Virus record (IMG/VR): IMGVR_UViG_3300030108_001120
Coordinates: 1-55,190 of that record
Source of the DNA: a virus
Reading direction: 5' to 3' (one strand)
DNA: 55,190 bases
In this document: positions 46,701-52,511 of the stretch, one piece after another
How the letters are laid out: every line of letters starts with the position of its first letter
Position numbering within the stretch: position 1 is the stretch's first letter
Position numbers and translations under genes: made by a program
The notes under the pieces: generated by a model
What the model was told of the DNA's origin: nothing
The model's database searches: none
What the model saw: the letters and a program-made list of their open reading frames with translations, nothing else

Positions 46701-46908
46701 AGATAGAGCTGTAATAAAAGCTAGAAATATAGATGATGCATTATATTCTGATCTTCAAACTTGGGAACGATTAGCTTTAATAGGTGGTTGGAGAGCTTGG
46801 GAGTTAGGATTAGAGGATAGAATAAGACCTAAGAAAAAGAAAAGAAAGAAAAGAAAACCGAACGTATTACGAAGCGGTGTTAAAATTAAAGGTGTAAAAA
46901 TAAATTAA
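37744..46908 (+). CDS. Giant polyvalent virion protein with HExxH and HAD domains
   Basis: 3054 aa, the largest gene in the window. Seen in order: an acidic N-terminal region; a helical middle; a zincin motif LHEVIHDEIDRR at about 1237-1250 followed by EFITVLGEAMLGGY at about 1305, with the downstream Glu as possible third ligand; an IEFEHAMPATAAYLYLMD segment near 2035-2055 that recalls a His-metal nuclease site; a HAD hydrolase domain with VYDFDDTLAF (about 2213), VLTARP (about 2293) and FYFVDDAVKNV (about 2347); and a long C-terminal region with WFTNSIGVIMFFNTRSALLQ and FANTPMQYARLIGK typical of large polyvalent proteins, ending in a Lys/Arg tail. Probably packaged and ejected; it would bring hydrolytic functions into the cell. 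Distinct from N4 virion RNA polymerase: no polymerase motifs were found. Confidence 0.7.
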   Translation: MFEEYQDGNTIFEVSPDRLQDFLKQYPNAQKRIKETETPSIVLESEYIGEPLPTTDPPRQYITFNTTQPKVTNNKGQVLRGGLKENFVVYKDEYNPDDYGMSFEEYAKRMGVDIKEEKDSDFEVDESIEPVVLGEKKTRLVPSDKPTAFPALGAEVVEDEIESITPTKKSKALNDYRSEFLERMKFIKPDNYKNEAVSYVFDSYTDKVYKENAEKFRANLRIDEGETFKDEASKTIGFGNVGRRILKRGKDGVVEGEYEQMYNLLQEQMPAELFSMFEQVGFDSSKIDYSTVMKMAEENPNIRNQINNFIQETKAKETTYIQNKYSNVLSTDQMYLAIPQPNPDWNTRQNRVASQNEEVKKRYRAKLAEAGFTPDLIAYYTNNMEFGSNKIPDQFQAASMPGYDDDFILQDPKKAISPEERKAYFKGLEEFEKNQREIFKQEINNYNIRNAPVVQEIADMRSQIESINVDDIKTDGDADYYNSLIEQYNNKVAEYATSDLAQEGLTLYSQSEYLADIGNQIMNQANMQQNVDLAAYGAQFNYNNLDKFIATIETQLLAPGAMLGASIINRIAEGIVSGPFGNNPISQVYNSADEFLSGEEVGDIMLGTSKPDYTGLKNGALNYYKAVTEDYEKEFAPPIKISDVMDDRSAANFGDWLSGATAENGLTIAQVLGPSLVARVSVQLQKQAFKKALTKGKNFDPDLYKLRPGGNIANKEDWIPNVSAGKGYYKKKPGKELFFDESSLDSRLFDLTIKKKALQRANNVTMASFFTATGGGEMGRLEASFQKAESELVKLRAALAEEKDPSKQNEILSQIDYYENVADSAAWQRTFQGLLFGTTEMYAEKFGTLRYVNDVRFTRNMYGRKGLEDTFTKGWRNTSYWKNRAKDLGAGTYNLGYGVAIENVEEILTAAGHGLIKRTVVGSNDPVLKEVNMDLIANTTFASLMMQSPNTASNVYNFIRYESSTYSDYQRAVQYGTERAKIQEQLNDLNITPEKRKELNKKMEKLNQLVRLDSHNKLMRYNRLSDKNKELYLELRAKQNFQEKQLYQIAGSANFGQDGFAENFEAAKKRVLKTNDQLQEVLTDTRSRQKYKDKLKELKKFNEDGGLNLSFVNPEVANANRLLYETAKEMAELLSEKQVISFSSAQEIESFIKTNNISDSVAEELRKMGYAYNDPNGNIYLNENNIYSSLVGVNSLELGLTFMDAKDVIKALKTGEVETNILTQASTYEQFRAAIAPLHEVIHDEIDRRKIFSGVYENAKEAAMGISNVLKNKVDSGQLDRGIYEKITKIIDKYKNEDGEVVDASEFITVLGEAMLGGYLSVNDLANMHGVKSFLNNIFRKLGPLGSAMVDITDPFGTPQDMYNFMAEYVRKQIVKGDVTAVRIPEEEKERLKLETEGRQSVANVDAPRLDKKKFNLQNLTNEQLIRKLKNAKGYEKQVIEDILIDAAARVGLRTMGFDSRAGLGNITYEEGYQVARERVVDRGLLNKFDPRINDNWSTYAGSQLKFDLTDVIERNKKKLDTESTDSEIAKQVEDTTDTTTEVVEETAVEEVEPTIDIFDILPPEIRQEAQEEIDRKIKDNNIDLGDANLTFKELQQIAPYETLAKYFGIPVSRITQPSDNLRKGDDISKIQMFILKNVDRLINTRPKGNADVVQTKAVGNLKAKLEGGQSAGIRSRNFLNTEYDKVLDAKGRQKKINNNLQYRIKPGNRNRFLKASGITNNKVDKNYIPRGPESQYIKGVLELLARNMALTGFGQAVDQQQDQAVQEETTTPEKAATRKATVRQKTAPAKAPLLRFSQMANEVEKIINIRGDFNLDEKGIDRLLENLKLDKTFDLKKSDGRTKFIEVIKKNLLPLMPKEFWFSTRKDGKVTGSAFTASNKTYGLSMGNKEEADAYNAFKDEIFAIGNNPETKFGKPIEYKDENGKTITVDLKSVTKNYKTIFGDKTNYKDKIVKGFEDGSIDTWNKSVAAIHKEMWKRFNKALNSENRTAEAQAIGTYLKLVANDTSSWHKLGAQLVGYSKELQQRKEGKALNIEFEHAMPATAAYLYLMDAALQDQVDFNTAYDLVIDNYKLIVLDKAMDDKLRNARTASGYSLQRRMPDNWSVVDGKWWQRYFNEIVAAQNGGIDPNSIIGLDGKSFAETFKVDAKGQPTTKEIEDSKQKAAKPNAKRLPKQVAPKRQSVSNNEILDRLGNLQKAFLIAQNPNNESKGISVYDFDDTLAFSKSKIIVTFPDGRVTKITPAEFATDSVDLEAQGAVFNFEEFNKVVGGKPGPLAARLKKAIDKFGNKNIYVLTARPAAAAPAIYEFLKGIGLEIPLNNIVGLEDGSPQAKADWIISKAAQGFNDFYFVDDAVKNVKAVQDALNILDVKSKVQVARRRNSVQMDNEFNEMIERKTGIKSYKEYSKAKAALVGKTRKDKKFFIPPSADDFVGLLYSIVGQGKQGDADLKWINDNLLMPFAYAMQAISQANISMQNDYKALKKELKIVPKDLRKKIPGSVFNKEQAVRIYIWNKQGMSVPGLSKSDLKEIDDYINENEYLKVFADQLINILKGEKYAKPREGWLAGSITTDLFDTLQTDTRAMYLQDWQRNVDVIFSEKNLNKLEAAFGKPYRVALENILKRMKTGINRTGFSDKLTSNVTDWFTNSIGVIMFFNTRSALLQTISSVNFINLEDNNIIAAGKAFADQKQYWKDFMMIMNSPFLKERRGGLRFNVNESDIADMARKDGMRGVVAKLLQLGFLPTQIADSVAIATGGATFYRNRVNTYIKEGFSQSEAQEKAFIDFREIAEESQQSSRPDRISMQQAGPLGRLILAFANTPMQYARLIGKAIDDLKNRRGNWKSSVSKVIHYSIMQNLIFTATQQALFAIGMGDFDEEDKEQKYVGTANNMMDGLLRGLGFAGAVASVIKNAILRGVKESKKSRPEYEKIAYELSRISPPISSKYSKITQVGRALNWDMDDMQSMGWDIQNPAYLAAAQVIAVAFNIPLDRAVIKARNIDDALYSDLQTWERLALIGGWRAWELGLEDRIRPKKKKRKKRKPNVLRSGVKIKGVKIN

Positions 46909-46913
46909 TATGA

Positions 46914-46970
46914 ATGAAAAAAATACTTGCCCTATCTGCAGTGGTTACTGTGGTTTGTGCTAATTTGTAA
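46914..46970 (+). CDS. 18-aa hydrophobic peptide ORF
   Basis: MKKILALSAVVTVVCANL then stop: a signal-peptide-like or minimal membrane peptide starting 3 bases after the ATG of an alternative 17-codon frame (46910-46963, MNEKNTCPICSGYCGLC, cysteine-rich). Only one of the two is likely to be translated. Too short for certainty; supported by strong hydrophobic bias and position just before the envelope/lysis cassette. Confidence 0.3.
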   Translation: MKKILALSAVVTVVCANL

Positions 46971-46980
46971 TTTAAAAAAA

Positions 46981-47070
46981 ATGAAAGAAAAAATAAAAAA
47001 AGGAATAGACAAGATCCAAAAAGCATGGAATAAATTGCTGTATAAACTAATGTTTAAAAATTATAAATAA
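46981..47070 (+). CDS. Cationic amphipathic peptide, 29 aa
   Basis: MKEKIKKGIDKIQKAWNKLL and then YKLMFKNYK: a short Lys-rich amphipathic helix. Its stop overlaps the ATG of the exported protein (TAATG), so translation is plausible. Composition resembles membrane-active peptides; a role in lysis is a guess. Confidence 0.45.
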   Translation: MKEKIKKGIDKIQKAWNKLLYKLMFKNYK

Positions 47071-48242
47071 TGAAAAAACTCTTTACATTACTATTATTAT
47101 TAATAACTTTTACTACAAGTTCTCAAAATATTTTTAAAGAATTATATAAAGATTTTTTAAAATATGGAACTATATATGTAGCTGGTGATTTAGAAAATCC
47201 AAAAGAAAATCCACCAGATTATTTTGTAAGAACAAATCCTGACGGAAATCTATATACACCACCTGTAGTTGTAGATGGTACTGACTACTATGATTTTGAT
47301 TATCGTTATGGTTTTGGTATACGTAAACTAGCTAGATTTGATTACGAAATAAAAAGTAAAAGCTATTATGATGGAACAGAAAATAATGTAGGTTTAATTG
47401 CTACCAACTCTCCTGTTAAAGGTTTAGAGTATGTATTTCACTATGAAAAAGAAAGATCAAGAGATGAGATATATAAAAACCATAGATACTTTGTTAAGCA
47501 TAGTGGAAAATACCACATTGTTAAGTTAGAAAGTAGAGCACAAGGTAGAATTAATTTTAACTATAAATCAGCTGAAGTTAGAGCTAAGTTACCTATTGGT
47601 GATAAGTTTAGTATATCTGCAGGAGCTATTTATCGTACACATGAAAGAGCGTACGGATATAATCCAATTGAAATATGGTTAAATGAAACAGATAGTAATG
47701 GTTGGCCAATTAATTATTGGTATCAATTAGGTTACAACTATGGGTTTACTGATCAATGGGTAACAATTAATATTGATGGTGAAGAGGTTTTTGATTACTA
47801 CTGGTACGATCCACAAGGTAATCCTGTAGCTTATACTGATTTACAGTTTCGTGATACAGTTTTTGAATCATTAATTAATCGCTACAATAATGAACAATGG
47901 GATTTACTAGATCCGTTTGGTGTAGTTTCACCTGTGGTCGGTTTTGATTTTTATCATTATAAAAATAACTTTTGGCTTCACGCGTTTGGTAGTTATTTAT
48001 TACCATACCACAAGTATGTAGAAGGTGATGTTGATTTTAGTTATTTAAATAGAAACAATTGGGGTCTCGGAGGATTACGACAAGACGCTGATCTAGAGCA
48101 ATGGGAGGACTATCAAGCTGGTATAGTTTTTGGATGGAAACTTAGTAGATCGATAGGTGTATTCTTTGAGGGAGAATATACTAAATTTTGGGATAGTAAA
48201 ATATATAACGGTTCAGTTGGTCTGAACATAACACTTAGATAA
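47070..48242 (+). CDS. Exported outer-membrane-type protein, 390 aa
   Basis: A clear signal peptide (MKKLFTLLLLLITFTTSSQN, cleavage near 18-19) is followed by alternating aromatic/polar strands: FDYEIKSKSYYD, YHIVKLESRAQGRINFNYKS, FSISAGAIYRTHERAYG, VSPVVGFDFYHYKNNFWLHA and, at the C-terminus, GVFFEGEYTKF and SVGLNITLR. This looks like a medium-sized beta-barrel or beta-rich envelope protein of the host outer membrane. Codon use is like the other phage genes. Possible jobs: blocking superinfection by masking a receptor, or aiding lysis. No family recognised. Confidence 0.6.
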   Translation: MKKLFTLLLLLITFTTSSQNIFKELYKDFLKYGTIYVAGDLENPKENPPDYFVRTNPDGNLYTPPVVVDGTDYYDFDYRYGFGIRKLARFDYEIKSKSYYDGTENNVGLIATNSPVKGLEYVFHYEKERSRDEIYKNHRYFVKHSGKYHIVKLESRAQGRINFNYKSAEVRAKLPIGDKFSISAGAIYRTHERAYGYNPIEIWLNETDSNGWPINYWYQLGYNYGFTDQWVTINIDGEEVFDYYWYDPQGNPVAYTDLQFRDTVFESLINRYNNEQWDLLDPFGVVSPVVGFDFYHYKNNFWLHAFGSYLLPYHKYVEGDVDFSYLNRNNWGLGGLRQDADLEQWEDYQAGIVFGWKLSRSIGVFFEGEYTKFWDSKIYNGSVGLNITLR

Positions 48243-48243
48243 A

Positions 48244-48534
48244 ATGGCAGGAGCACCACAAATAGGAGAAGAAACTAAAGTAACGCTAGATCTTAAAACA
48301 ATAGGTATGATAGTAGGTTTTGTAATAACCTTAGCAGGTATGTGGTTTGGCTTACAGTCTGACATAGCAGAAGCTAAAGAACTACCTTTACCAGCAATTG
48401 ATAGAATTGAGTATGATTTAAAAGACGAGTTGATACGTCAGACGATTATGGATACTCAAGAAGATGTAGAAGAAATAAAAGAAACTATTGATAAAATAGA
48501 CGAAAGATTGTACGAGATACAAAAACAAAAATAG
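48244..48534 (+). CDS. Single-TM coiled-coil protein, 96 aa
   Basis: MAGAPQIGEETKVTLDLKTI, then a TM segment (IGMIVGFVITLAGMWFGL, about 20-37) and a charged coiled coil to the C-terminus (DVEEIKETIDKIDERLYEIQ). The layout of an N-terminal anchor and long periplasmic coil fits an i-spanin-like or similar envelope lysis protein. One base separates it from the OM protein gene and from the following gene. Function inferred by layout. Confidence 0.5.
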   Translation: MAGAPQIGEETKVTLDLKTIGMIVGFVITLAGMWFGLQSDIAEAKELPLPAIDRIEYDLKDELIRQTIMDTQEDVEEIKETIDKIDERLYEIQKQK

Positions 48535-48535
48535 T

Positions 48536-48934
48536 ATGAAATACTTAAATATAATTTTAATTTTAATCACATTTAATTCATTTGGTCAAGAGTGGATAAT
48601 AGATGATAACTTTGATAGTAAGATAAATGAAAAGCAAGCTTTTGGTGATGATCAAAACAAACCTGTTATTGTAGAGTTTTACGCTAAGTTTAATGACGCA
48701 AATAAGTTTGAACAATGGTCTGAGTTGAAAGATGTTATATATTATAGAGCAGATATAGCTACGTGCCCAGCTGCTAAAAAAAAATATAAGGTACGTATGG
48801 CCCCAACATTAATTATATTTAAAGACGGTATAAAAGAAATTGTTTTTAAAGCAGGACTAGACTTAATGTTACCGGCAGATTTAAATGAAATACAAGAAGC
48901 GGTTGATGAGGTAAATGCCGCGAGTCAATTTTAA
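48536..48934 (+). CDS. Exported thioredoxin-fold protein, 132 aa
   Basis: A signal peptide (MKYLNIILILITFNSFGQ) followed by a thioredoxin-like order: KPVIVEFYAKFNDANKFEQW in place of the usual WCxxC helix, then YRADIATCPAAKKKYKVRMA and the cis-Pro loop APTLIIFKDGIKEIVFKAGL. The CxxC redox pair is absent; only one Cys (CPAA) remains. So the protein is likely a binding or structural thioredoxin-like protein in the periplasm, not a classical oxidoreductase. Confidence 0.65.
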   Translation: MKYLNIILILITFNSFGQEWIIDDNFDSKINEKQAFGDDQNKPVIVEFYAKFNDANKFEQWSELKDVIYYRADIATCPAAKKKYKVRMAPTLIIFKDGIKEIVFKAGLDLMLPADLNEIQEAVDEVNAASQF

Positions 48935-48935
48935 A

Positions 48936-49085
48936 ATGAAAAAAAGAAAATTAAATAGTACAAATCCTAAATATTATCCTGTAAAGGAAGAAGAAGTAAA
49001 AGAAAAAAAAGAATTAATAGCTACAATACGTAAAGGCAGAAATAGAAATATACGTGTCTATGCTGTGTTTAGCGAAATAGAATAA
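48936..49085 (+). CDS. Small basic protein, 49 aa
   Basis: MKKRKLNSTNPKYYPVKEEE, then a charged middle and KGRNRNIRVYAVFSEIE. One of several small basic proteins at the end of the virion module. One base from the preceding stop. No family recognised. Confidence 0.45.
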   Translation: MKKRKLNSTNPKYYPVKEEEVKEKKELIATIRKGRNRNIRVYAVFSEIE

Positions 49086-49087
49086 TT

Positions 49088-49315
49088 ATGGCTTATATAC
49101 AACCAAGAAACATGTTCTTATATAAAAAAGAAGATAGTGATATATCTATTGATCCTAAGAACAAAGGAAAATTTACAGCATGGGTAAAAAAGAATATGCC
49201 CGGCAAAGACAATTGTGAAGCAGCTAACGCTGTTATGAGAAACAAAGATGAATACTCAGGTAGCGTAGTTAAAATGGCTAACTATGCTAAGAACTTTGGG
49301 TGTAGTAAAAAATAA
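49088..49315 (+). CDS. Small conserved-type protein, 75 aa
   Basis: Contains KGKFTAWVKKNMPGKDNCEA and VVKMANYAKNFGCSKK, a pattern I associate with small proteins common in marine phage late regions. Basic, with two Cys. Role unknown. One base before the M15 gene's ATG (49317) on the far side. Confidence 0.55.
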   Translation: MAYIQPRNMFLYKKEDSDISIDPKNKGKFTAWVKKNMPGKDNCEAANAVMRNKDEYSGSVVKMANYAKNFGCSKK

Positions 49316-49316
49316 T

Positions 49317-49781
49317 ATGGATAGAATTAGTAAACATATAACCTACGCAGAATCAATACATTCAAATACAGCTAAGCGTAGAGGTATAGATAATACACCT
49401 AATCCAACACAGGTTGAAAACATGAGGCTAACAGCTGAAAAAATATTTGAACCATTAAGAGAGTGGGTTGGTGGACCTATAAAAGTTAATTCTTTTTTTA
49501 GATCACCAGAGTTGAATACAGCTATTGGTGGGTCTAAGACGTCTCAACATTGTAAAGGACAAGCAATAGATGTAGACGATGTATATGGTTATAAAACAAA
49601 TGCAGAGATGTATACATGGGTAAAAGAAAATTTAAATTTTGATCAAATGATATGGGAGTTTGGAACAGACATGAATCCTAACTGGGTGCATATATCATAC
49701 GTATCAGAAGAAGACAACAGAAACAGATGTTTAAAAGCCTATAAAGATGATATGGGTAGAACTAAATATAAAGTAATATAG
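49317..49781 (+). CDS. M15-type peptidase endolysin
   Basis: 154 aa from ATG 49317. Zinc/catalytic residues are visible: SQHCKGQAIDVDD (His78, Asp85) and NWVHIS (His125), with Glu114 (IWEFG) as possible catalytic acid, matching M15 D-Ala-D-Ala/L-Ala-D-Glu type peptidases that cut peptidoglycan cross-links. Single catalytic domain, no wall-binding module. It lies with the exported envelope proteins, giving a lysis cassette. An in-frame earlier ATG at 49284 would overlap the previous gene. Confidence 0.8.
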   Translation: MDRISKHITYAESIHSNTAKRRGIDNTPNPTQVENMRLTAEKIFEPLREWVGGPIKVNSFFRSPELNTAIGGSKTSQHCKGQAIDVDDVYGYKTNAEMYTWVKENLNFDQMIWEFGTDMNPNWVHISYVSEEDNRNRCLKAYKDDMGRTKYKVI

Positions 49782-49783
49782 TT

Positions 49784-49963
49784 ATGGGATATAAAATGGA
49801 ACCAACAACGCCATTATTTGGCAAGATCAGCGGTCCTTGTAAAGCTGCTGCTAAAAGAAAGTTTGATGTTTGGCCTAGCGCTTACGCTTCTGGATGGGGT
49901 GTAAGATGTACTAAGGCTGGTGGACCAAGTAAAATGGGTAAATCTAAAAAGAAAAAGAAATGA
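49784..49963 (+). CDS. Small basic protein, 59 aa
   Basis: MGYKMEPTTPLFGKISGPCK, then KRKFDVWPSAYASGWGVRCT and a lysine-only tail (GKSKKKKK). The PSAYAS..GVRCTKAGG pattern belongs to a small family common in marine phage late genes (possibly DUF5872-related, from memory). Its stop overlaps the next ATG. Confidence 0.55.
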   Translation: MGYKMEPTTPLFGKISGPCKAAAKRKFDVWPSAYASGWGVRCTKAGGPSKMGKSKKKKK

Positions 49964-50244
49964 TATATTCTGGCAACTCTCCATTCATGAAGAAAAAGAA
50001 AAGTAAAGTAAAGGGTGGAGGAACTAAAAAGGTTTGTTTACCTGCTGCTAAAGTAAGATCAATGAGTAAAGCTGAAAGAGCTAAAGTTGTTAGAGCTAAA
50101 GAGTCTGCTGGTAAAAAAGGAAAGTATAAAAGATCAAGTAAGTCTAATGTTAAAGGTGCTCGTAAAAAAGGAGCAACACTAAGAGACTGGTTTGAAAAAG
50201 AAAACTGGATTAACGTTAAAACAGGAAAGCCTTGCGGCGATTAA
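49960..50244 (+). CDS. Lysine-rich DUF5872-like protein, 94 aa
   Basis: Very basic; middle LPAAKVRSMSKAERAKVVRA and C-terminal LRDWFEKENWINVKTGKPCG. The C-terminal DWF..E.W(I/V).(V/T)GKPCG signature is the part I associate with DUF5872. Possibly a DNA- or RNA-binding virion protein. Overlaps the previous stop by 4 bases. Confidence 0.55.
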   Translation: MIYSGNSPFMKKKKSKVKGGGTKKVCLPAAKVRSMSKAERAKVVRAKESAGKKGKYKRSSKSNVKGARKKGATLRDWFEKENWINVKTGKPCGD

Positions 50245-50248
50245 TATT

Positions 50249-50533
50249 ATGGCATATAAATTACCACCGATTTTAAAAGTAGATAAGTCTACTTTAAAAT
50301 GTAATAAACCTAGAAAAACACCTGGTCACAAAACTAAATCACATATAGTTAAAGCTTGTGAAGGAGGTAGAGAAAAAATAATTAGATTTGGTCAGCAAGG
50401 AGTAAGTACTGCTGGTAAAAAGACTGACGCTAAGTCAAAAGCAAGACGTAAAAGTTTTAAAGCGCGTCACGCTAAAAATATTAAAAAAGGTAAAATGTCC
50501 GCTGCATACTGGGCAAATAAAGTAAAATGGTAA
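50249..50533 (+). CDS. Basic small protein, 94 aa
   Basis: ATG at 50249. Middle HKTKSHIVKACEGGREKIIR and C-terminus KARHAKNIKKGKMSAAYWAN-KVKW. Highly basic, ends with an aromatic VKW. Same style as the neighbouring small proteins, so possibly packaged with the DNA. It is the last gene of the plus-strand module, 47 bases before the shared terminator. Confidence 0.55.
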   Translation: MAYKLPPILKVDKSTLKCNKPRKTPGHKTKSHIVKACEGGREKIIRFGQQGVSTAGKKTDAKSKARRKSFKARHAKNIKKGKMSAAYWANKVKW

Positions 50534-50580
50534 GGAACAAATAAATAATGGGCGTACCATACCCAAATGTTCCTGTAACC

Positions 50581-50610
50581 AAGGGAGGCTTAATCGGCCT
50601 CCCTTTTTTT
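50581..50610. terminator. Bidirectional terminator between convergent modules
   Basis: AAGGGAGG-CTTAATCGG-CCTCCCTT followed by a run of T on the plus strand and preceded by AA on the other side, so it can end transcripts from both directions. It sits between the last plus-strand gene and the 3' end of nrdA. Confidence 0.88.
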
Positions 50611-52304
50611 TATCCATCACACGCCACGCACTCTTCCATAGCCTTAGCAGCTATGTCTCCACGTAGTACTGATTCAGTTCTCATATAGTATAATGTTTTA
50701 ATTCCTTTTTTCCATGCGTCTAAATGTACTTGATTAATCCATTTAGGATCTGCTTGAGATGGAAAAGCTAGATTTAAACTTACGCTCTGATCTATATACT
50801 GTTGGCGTATACCAGCTTGTCTTACTAATTCTAACTGGTTTATTTCTTTAAATGTTTTAAATACTTCTTTGGTATCTTCGTCTAATTCTTTTATATCCTG
50901 GACCGAACCACCATCTGCTAATATTTTGTCCCATACTTCTTTTGTATTTAATTTTAATTTGTCTAACACTTTTTCTAGTGTAGGATTTTTTCTTATGAAT
51001 GTTCCTTTAGCCGACTGCTCCGTGAATACGTTTGCTGCCCAAGGCTCGATTCCGGGAGAAATATTTCCAGACAATTTGCTATTAGATACAGTGGGAGCAA
51101 TAGCACGTAGATGGGTATTGCGAAAGCCAGTACCGACACACCAAAGAGGTTCTCCATAAACATCAGCAAGAGCCATGCTAGCTCTTTCAGACTCGATTTT
51201 AATTTGACTAAAAATTCTTCTTGTTTCATATTGTGATAATAAACCCTCAAATGGTAAACCTTTTTCTTGTAAATATGTATGCCAACCTAATACACCAAGA
51301 CCTAATGCTCTACCTTTTTCAGCAGCTCTTACAGAATTTTCAAAACCTTTTCTGTATTTAGATCTTTGTATAAACTCTTCTAGCACTCCATCAAGAAACC
51401 ATATTGAGTCATAAATAATATTTGTATTTTTCCATTCGTCATACTTAGCTAGGTTTAAACTAGATAGACAACAAACGAATGAATGATTTTCATCGGTATG
51501 TAATGTGATCTCACTACATATGTTTGTCATGTGTACTTTTAAAGCGTTGTCTTTGTAAGCCGCTGGATTTTGTTTGTTAGTGTTACCCTTAAAAAGTATA
51601 TAAGGTTCTCCAGTCGCTTTACGTTTTTGCAATAGCTTTCCCCACTTCTGTCTAGCTTTTTTATCCCCGCTAATAAGTCTTCGCATGAATTTATCGCCGA
51701 CGACAGCGCATTGATGTAAGTTGAGCGATTGTCTGTTAACGTCTCCTTTAGGTTCTCTAATCTCGAGCCACTCTTCAAAATCGGGGTGATCAATGTTAAT
51801 GTTAACTGATGCAGCTCCTCGTCTGACAGATCCTTGATTAGTGGCAAGTATTGTGCTATCGTATATTTTACAAAAAGGCACAACTCCGTCGCTTGTTCCA
51901 TTACCTGTTATTTTTGCACCGGCGGGTCTGATTTGATTTATACCGATACCAACTCCACCGCCGTGTTTAGCGAGTAGCATCATCTCCAAATTTTTCTGAC
52001 CAATGTCAATAATACTGTCAGCAACGTCAATACCAAAGCAAGAAATAGGAAGCCCACGATCAGTTCCAGTATTTGAAAGAACCGGAGAAGCAAGGCATAA
52101 CCAGCCCTTCCATATGTAATCAAAAAATGTTTCAGCATACTCTGGTTTTTTTAAACGTTTAGCTACAGTAGTAGCAACTCTCATATAAGCTTCTCTAGGT
52201 GTTTCACCATTATATAAATAACCTCCACCTATAGTTTTCTTATATACCTCTGTGTCACCCCAACTTGGGTAGTCCACACCTTTAACCCAATTGTTATTCC
52301 ACAT
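50610..52304 (-). CDS. nrdA: Ribonucleotide reductase, class I large (alpha) subunit
   Basis: 564 aa; reduces ribonucleoside diphosphates to deoxy forms together with NrdB. Seen: first active-site cysteine in ISCFG (Cys89), the NxCxE catalytic triad in TNICSEI (Asn261, Cys263, Glu265), the partner cysteine in SFVCCLSSLNL (278/279), the radical-transfer tyrosines in TLYYMRTES, and the C-terminal CVACDG tail that re-reduces the active site. The N-terminal ATP-cone is missing, so this enzyme lacks the usual dATP activity switch, common in phage versions. The stop is inside the terminator, and the gene before it ends 11 bases into its start. Confidence 0.93.
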   Translation of the reverse strand: MWNNNWVKGVDYPSWGDTEVYKKTIGGGYLYNGETPREAYMRVATTVAKRLKKPEYAETFFDYIWKGWLCLASPVLSNTGTDRGLPISCFGIDVADSIIDIGQKNLEMMLLAKHGGGVGIGINQIRPAGAKITGNGTSDGVVPFCKIYDSTILATNQGSVRRGAASVNINIDHPDFEEWLEIREPKGDVNRQSLNLHQCAVVGDKFMRRLISGDKKARQKWGKLLQKRKATGEPYILFKGNTNKQNPAAYKDNALKVHMTNICSEITLHTDENHSFVCCLSSLNLAKYDEWKNTNIIYDSIWFLDGVLEEFIQRSKYRKGFENSVRAAEKGRALGLGVLGWHTYLQEKGLPFEGLLSQYETRRIFSQIKIESERASMALADVYGEPLWCVGTGFRNTHLRAIAPTVSNSKLSGNISPGIEPWAANVFTEQSAKGTFIRKNPTLEKVLDKLKLNTKEVWDKILADGGSVQDIKELDEDTKEVFKTFKEINQLELVRQAGIRQQYIDQSVSLNLAFPSQADPKWINQVHLDAWKKGIKTLYYMRTESVLRGDIAAKAMEECVACDG

Positions 52305-52509
52305 CTTTTTCAGTAATTATTCTTTTTTCTTTTTGTTTTAATTCTTCTACAAGTTTAGTCCACTCATCTTTACCTATGTGTAATTGAAAAGCTGTTAGTG
52401 TTCCTTTACATAATGTTTCATTAGCGGAAACTTGTTTTAATAAATGGCTAACAACATTTGTTAACGCATCTATTTTCTTTTTCATTTCTATTAATTTACT
52501 TTCTTTCAT
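52294..52509 (-). CDS. Small coiled-coil protein between nrdB and nrdA, 71 aa
   Basis: MKESKLIEMKKKIDALTNVV; helical, charged, with a second helix DEWTKLVEELKQKEKRIITE. It begins 2 bases after the nrdB stop and overlaps nrdA by 11 bases, so it is expressed with the reductase. No family recognised. It may simply be a conserved operon filler or an accessory factor. Confidence 0.55.
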   Translation of the reverse strand: MKESKLIEMKKKIDALTNVVSHLLKQVSANETLCKGTLTAFQLHIGKDEWTKLVEELKQKEKRIITEKDVE

Positions 52510-52511
52510 GT

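Noticed and set aside
46910-46963. Cysteine-rich 17-aa peptide MNEKNTCPICSGYCGLC
   Set aside because: Overlaps the more plausible hydrophobic 18-aa frame starting 4 bases later; cannot be separated from chance without homologues.
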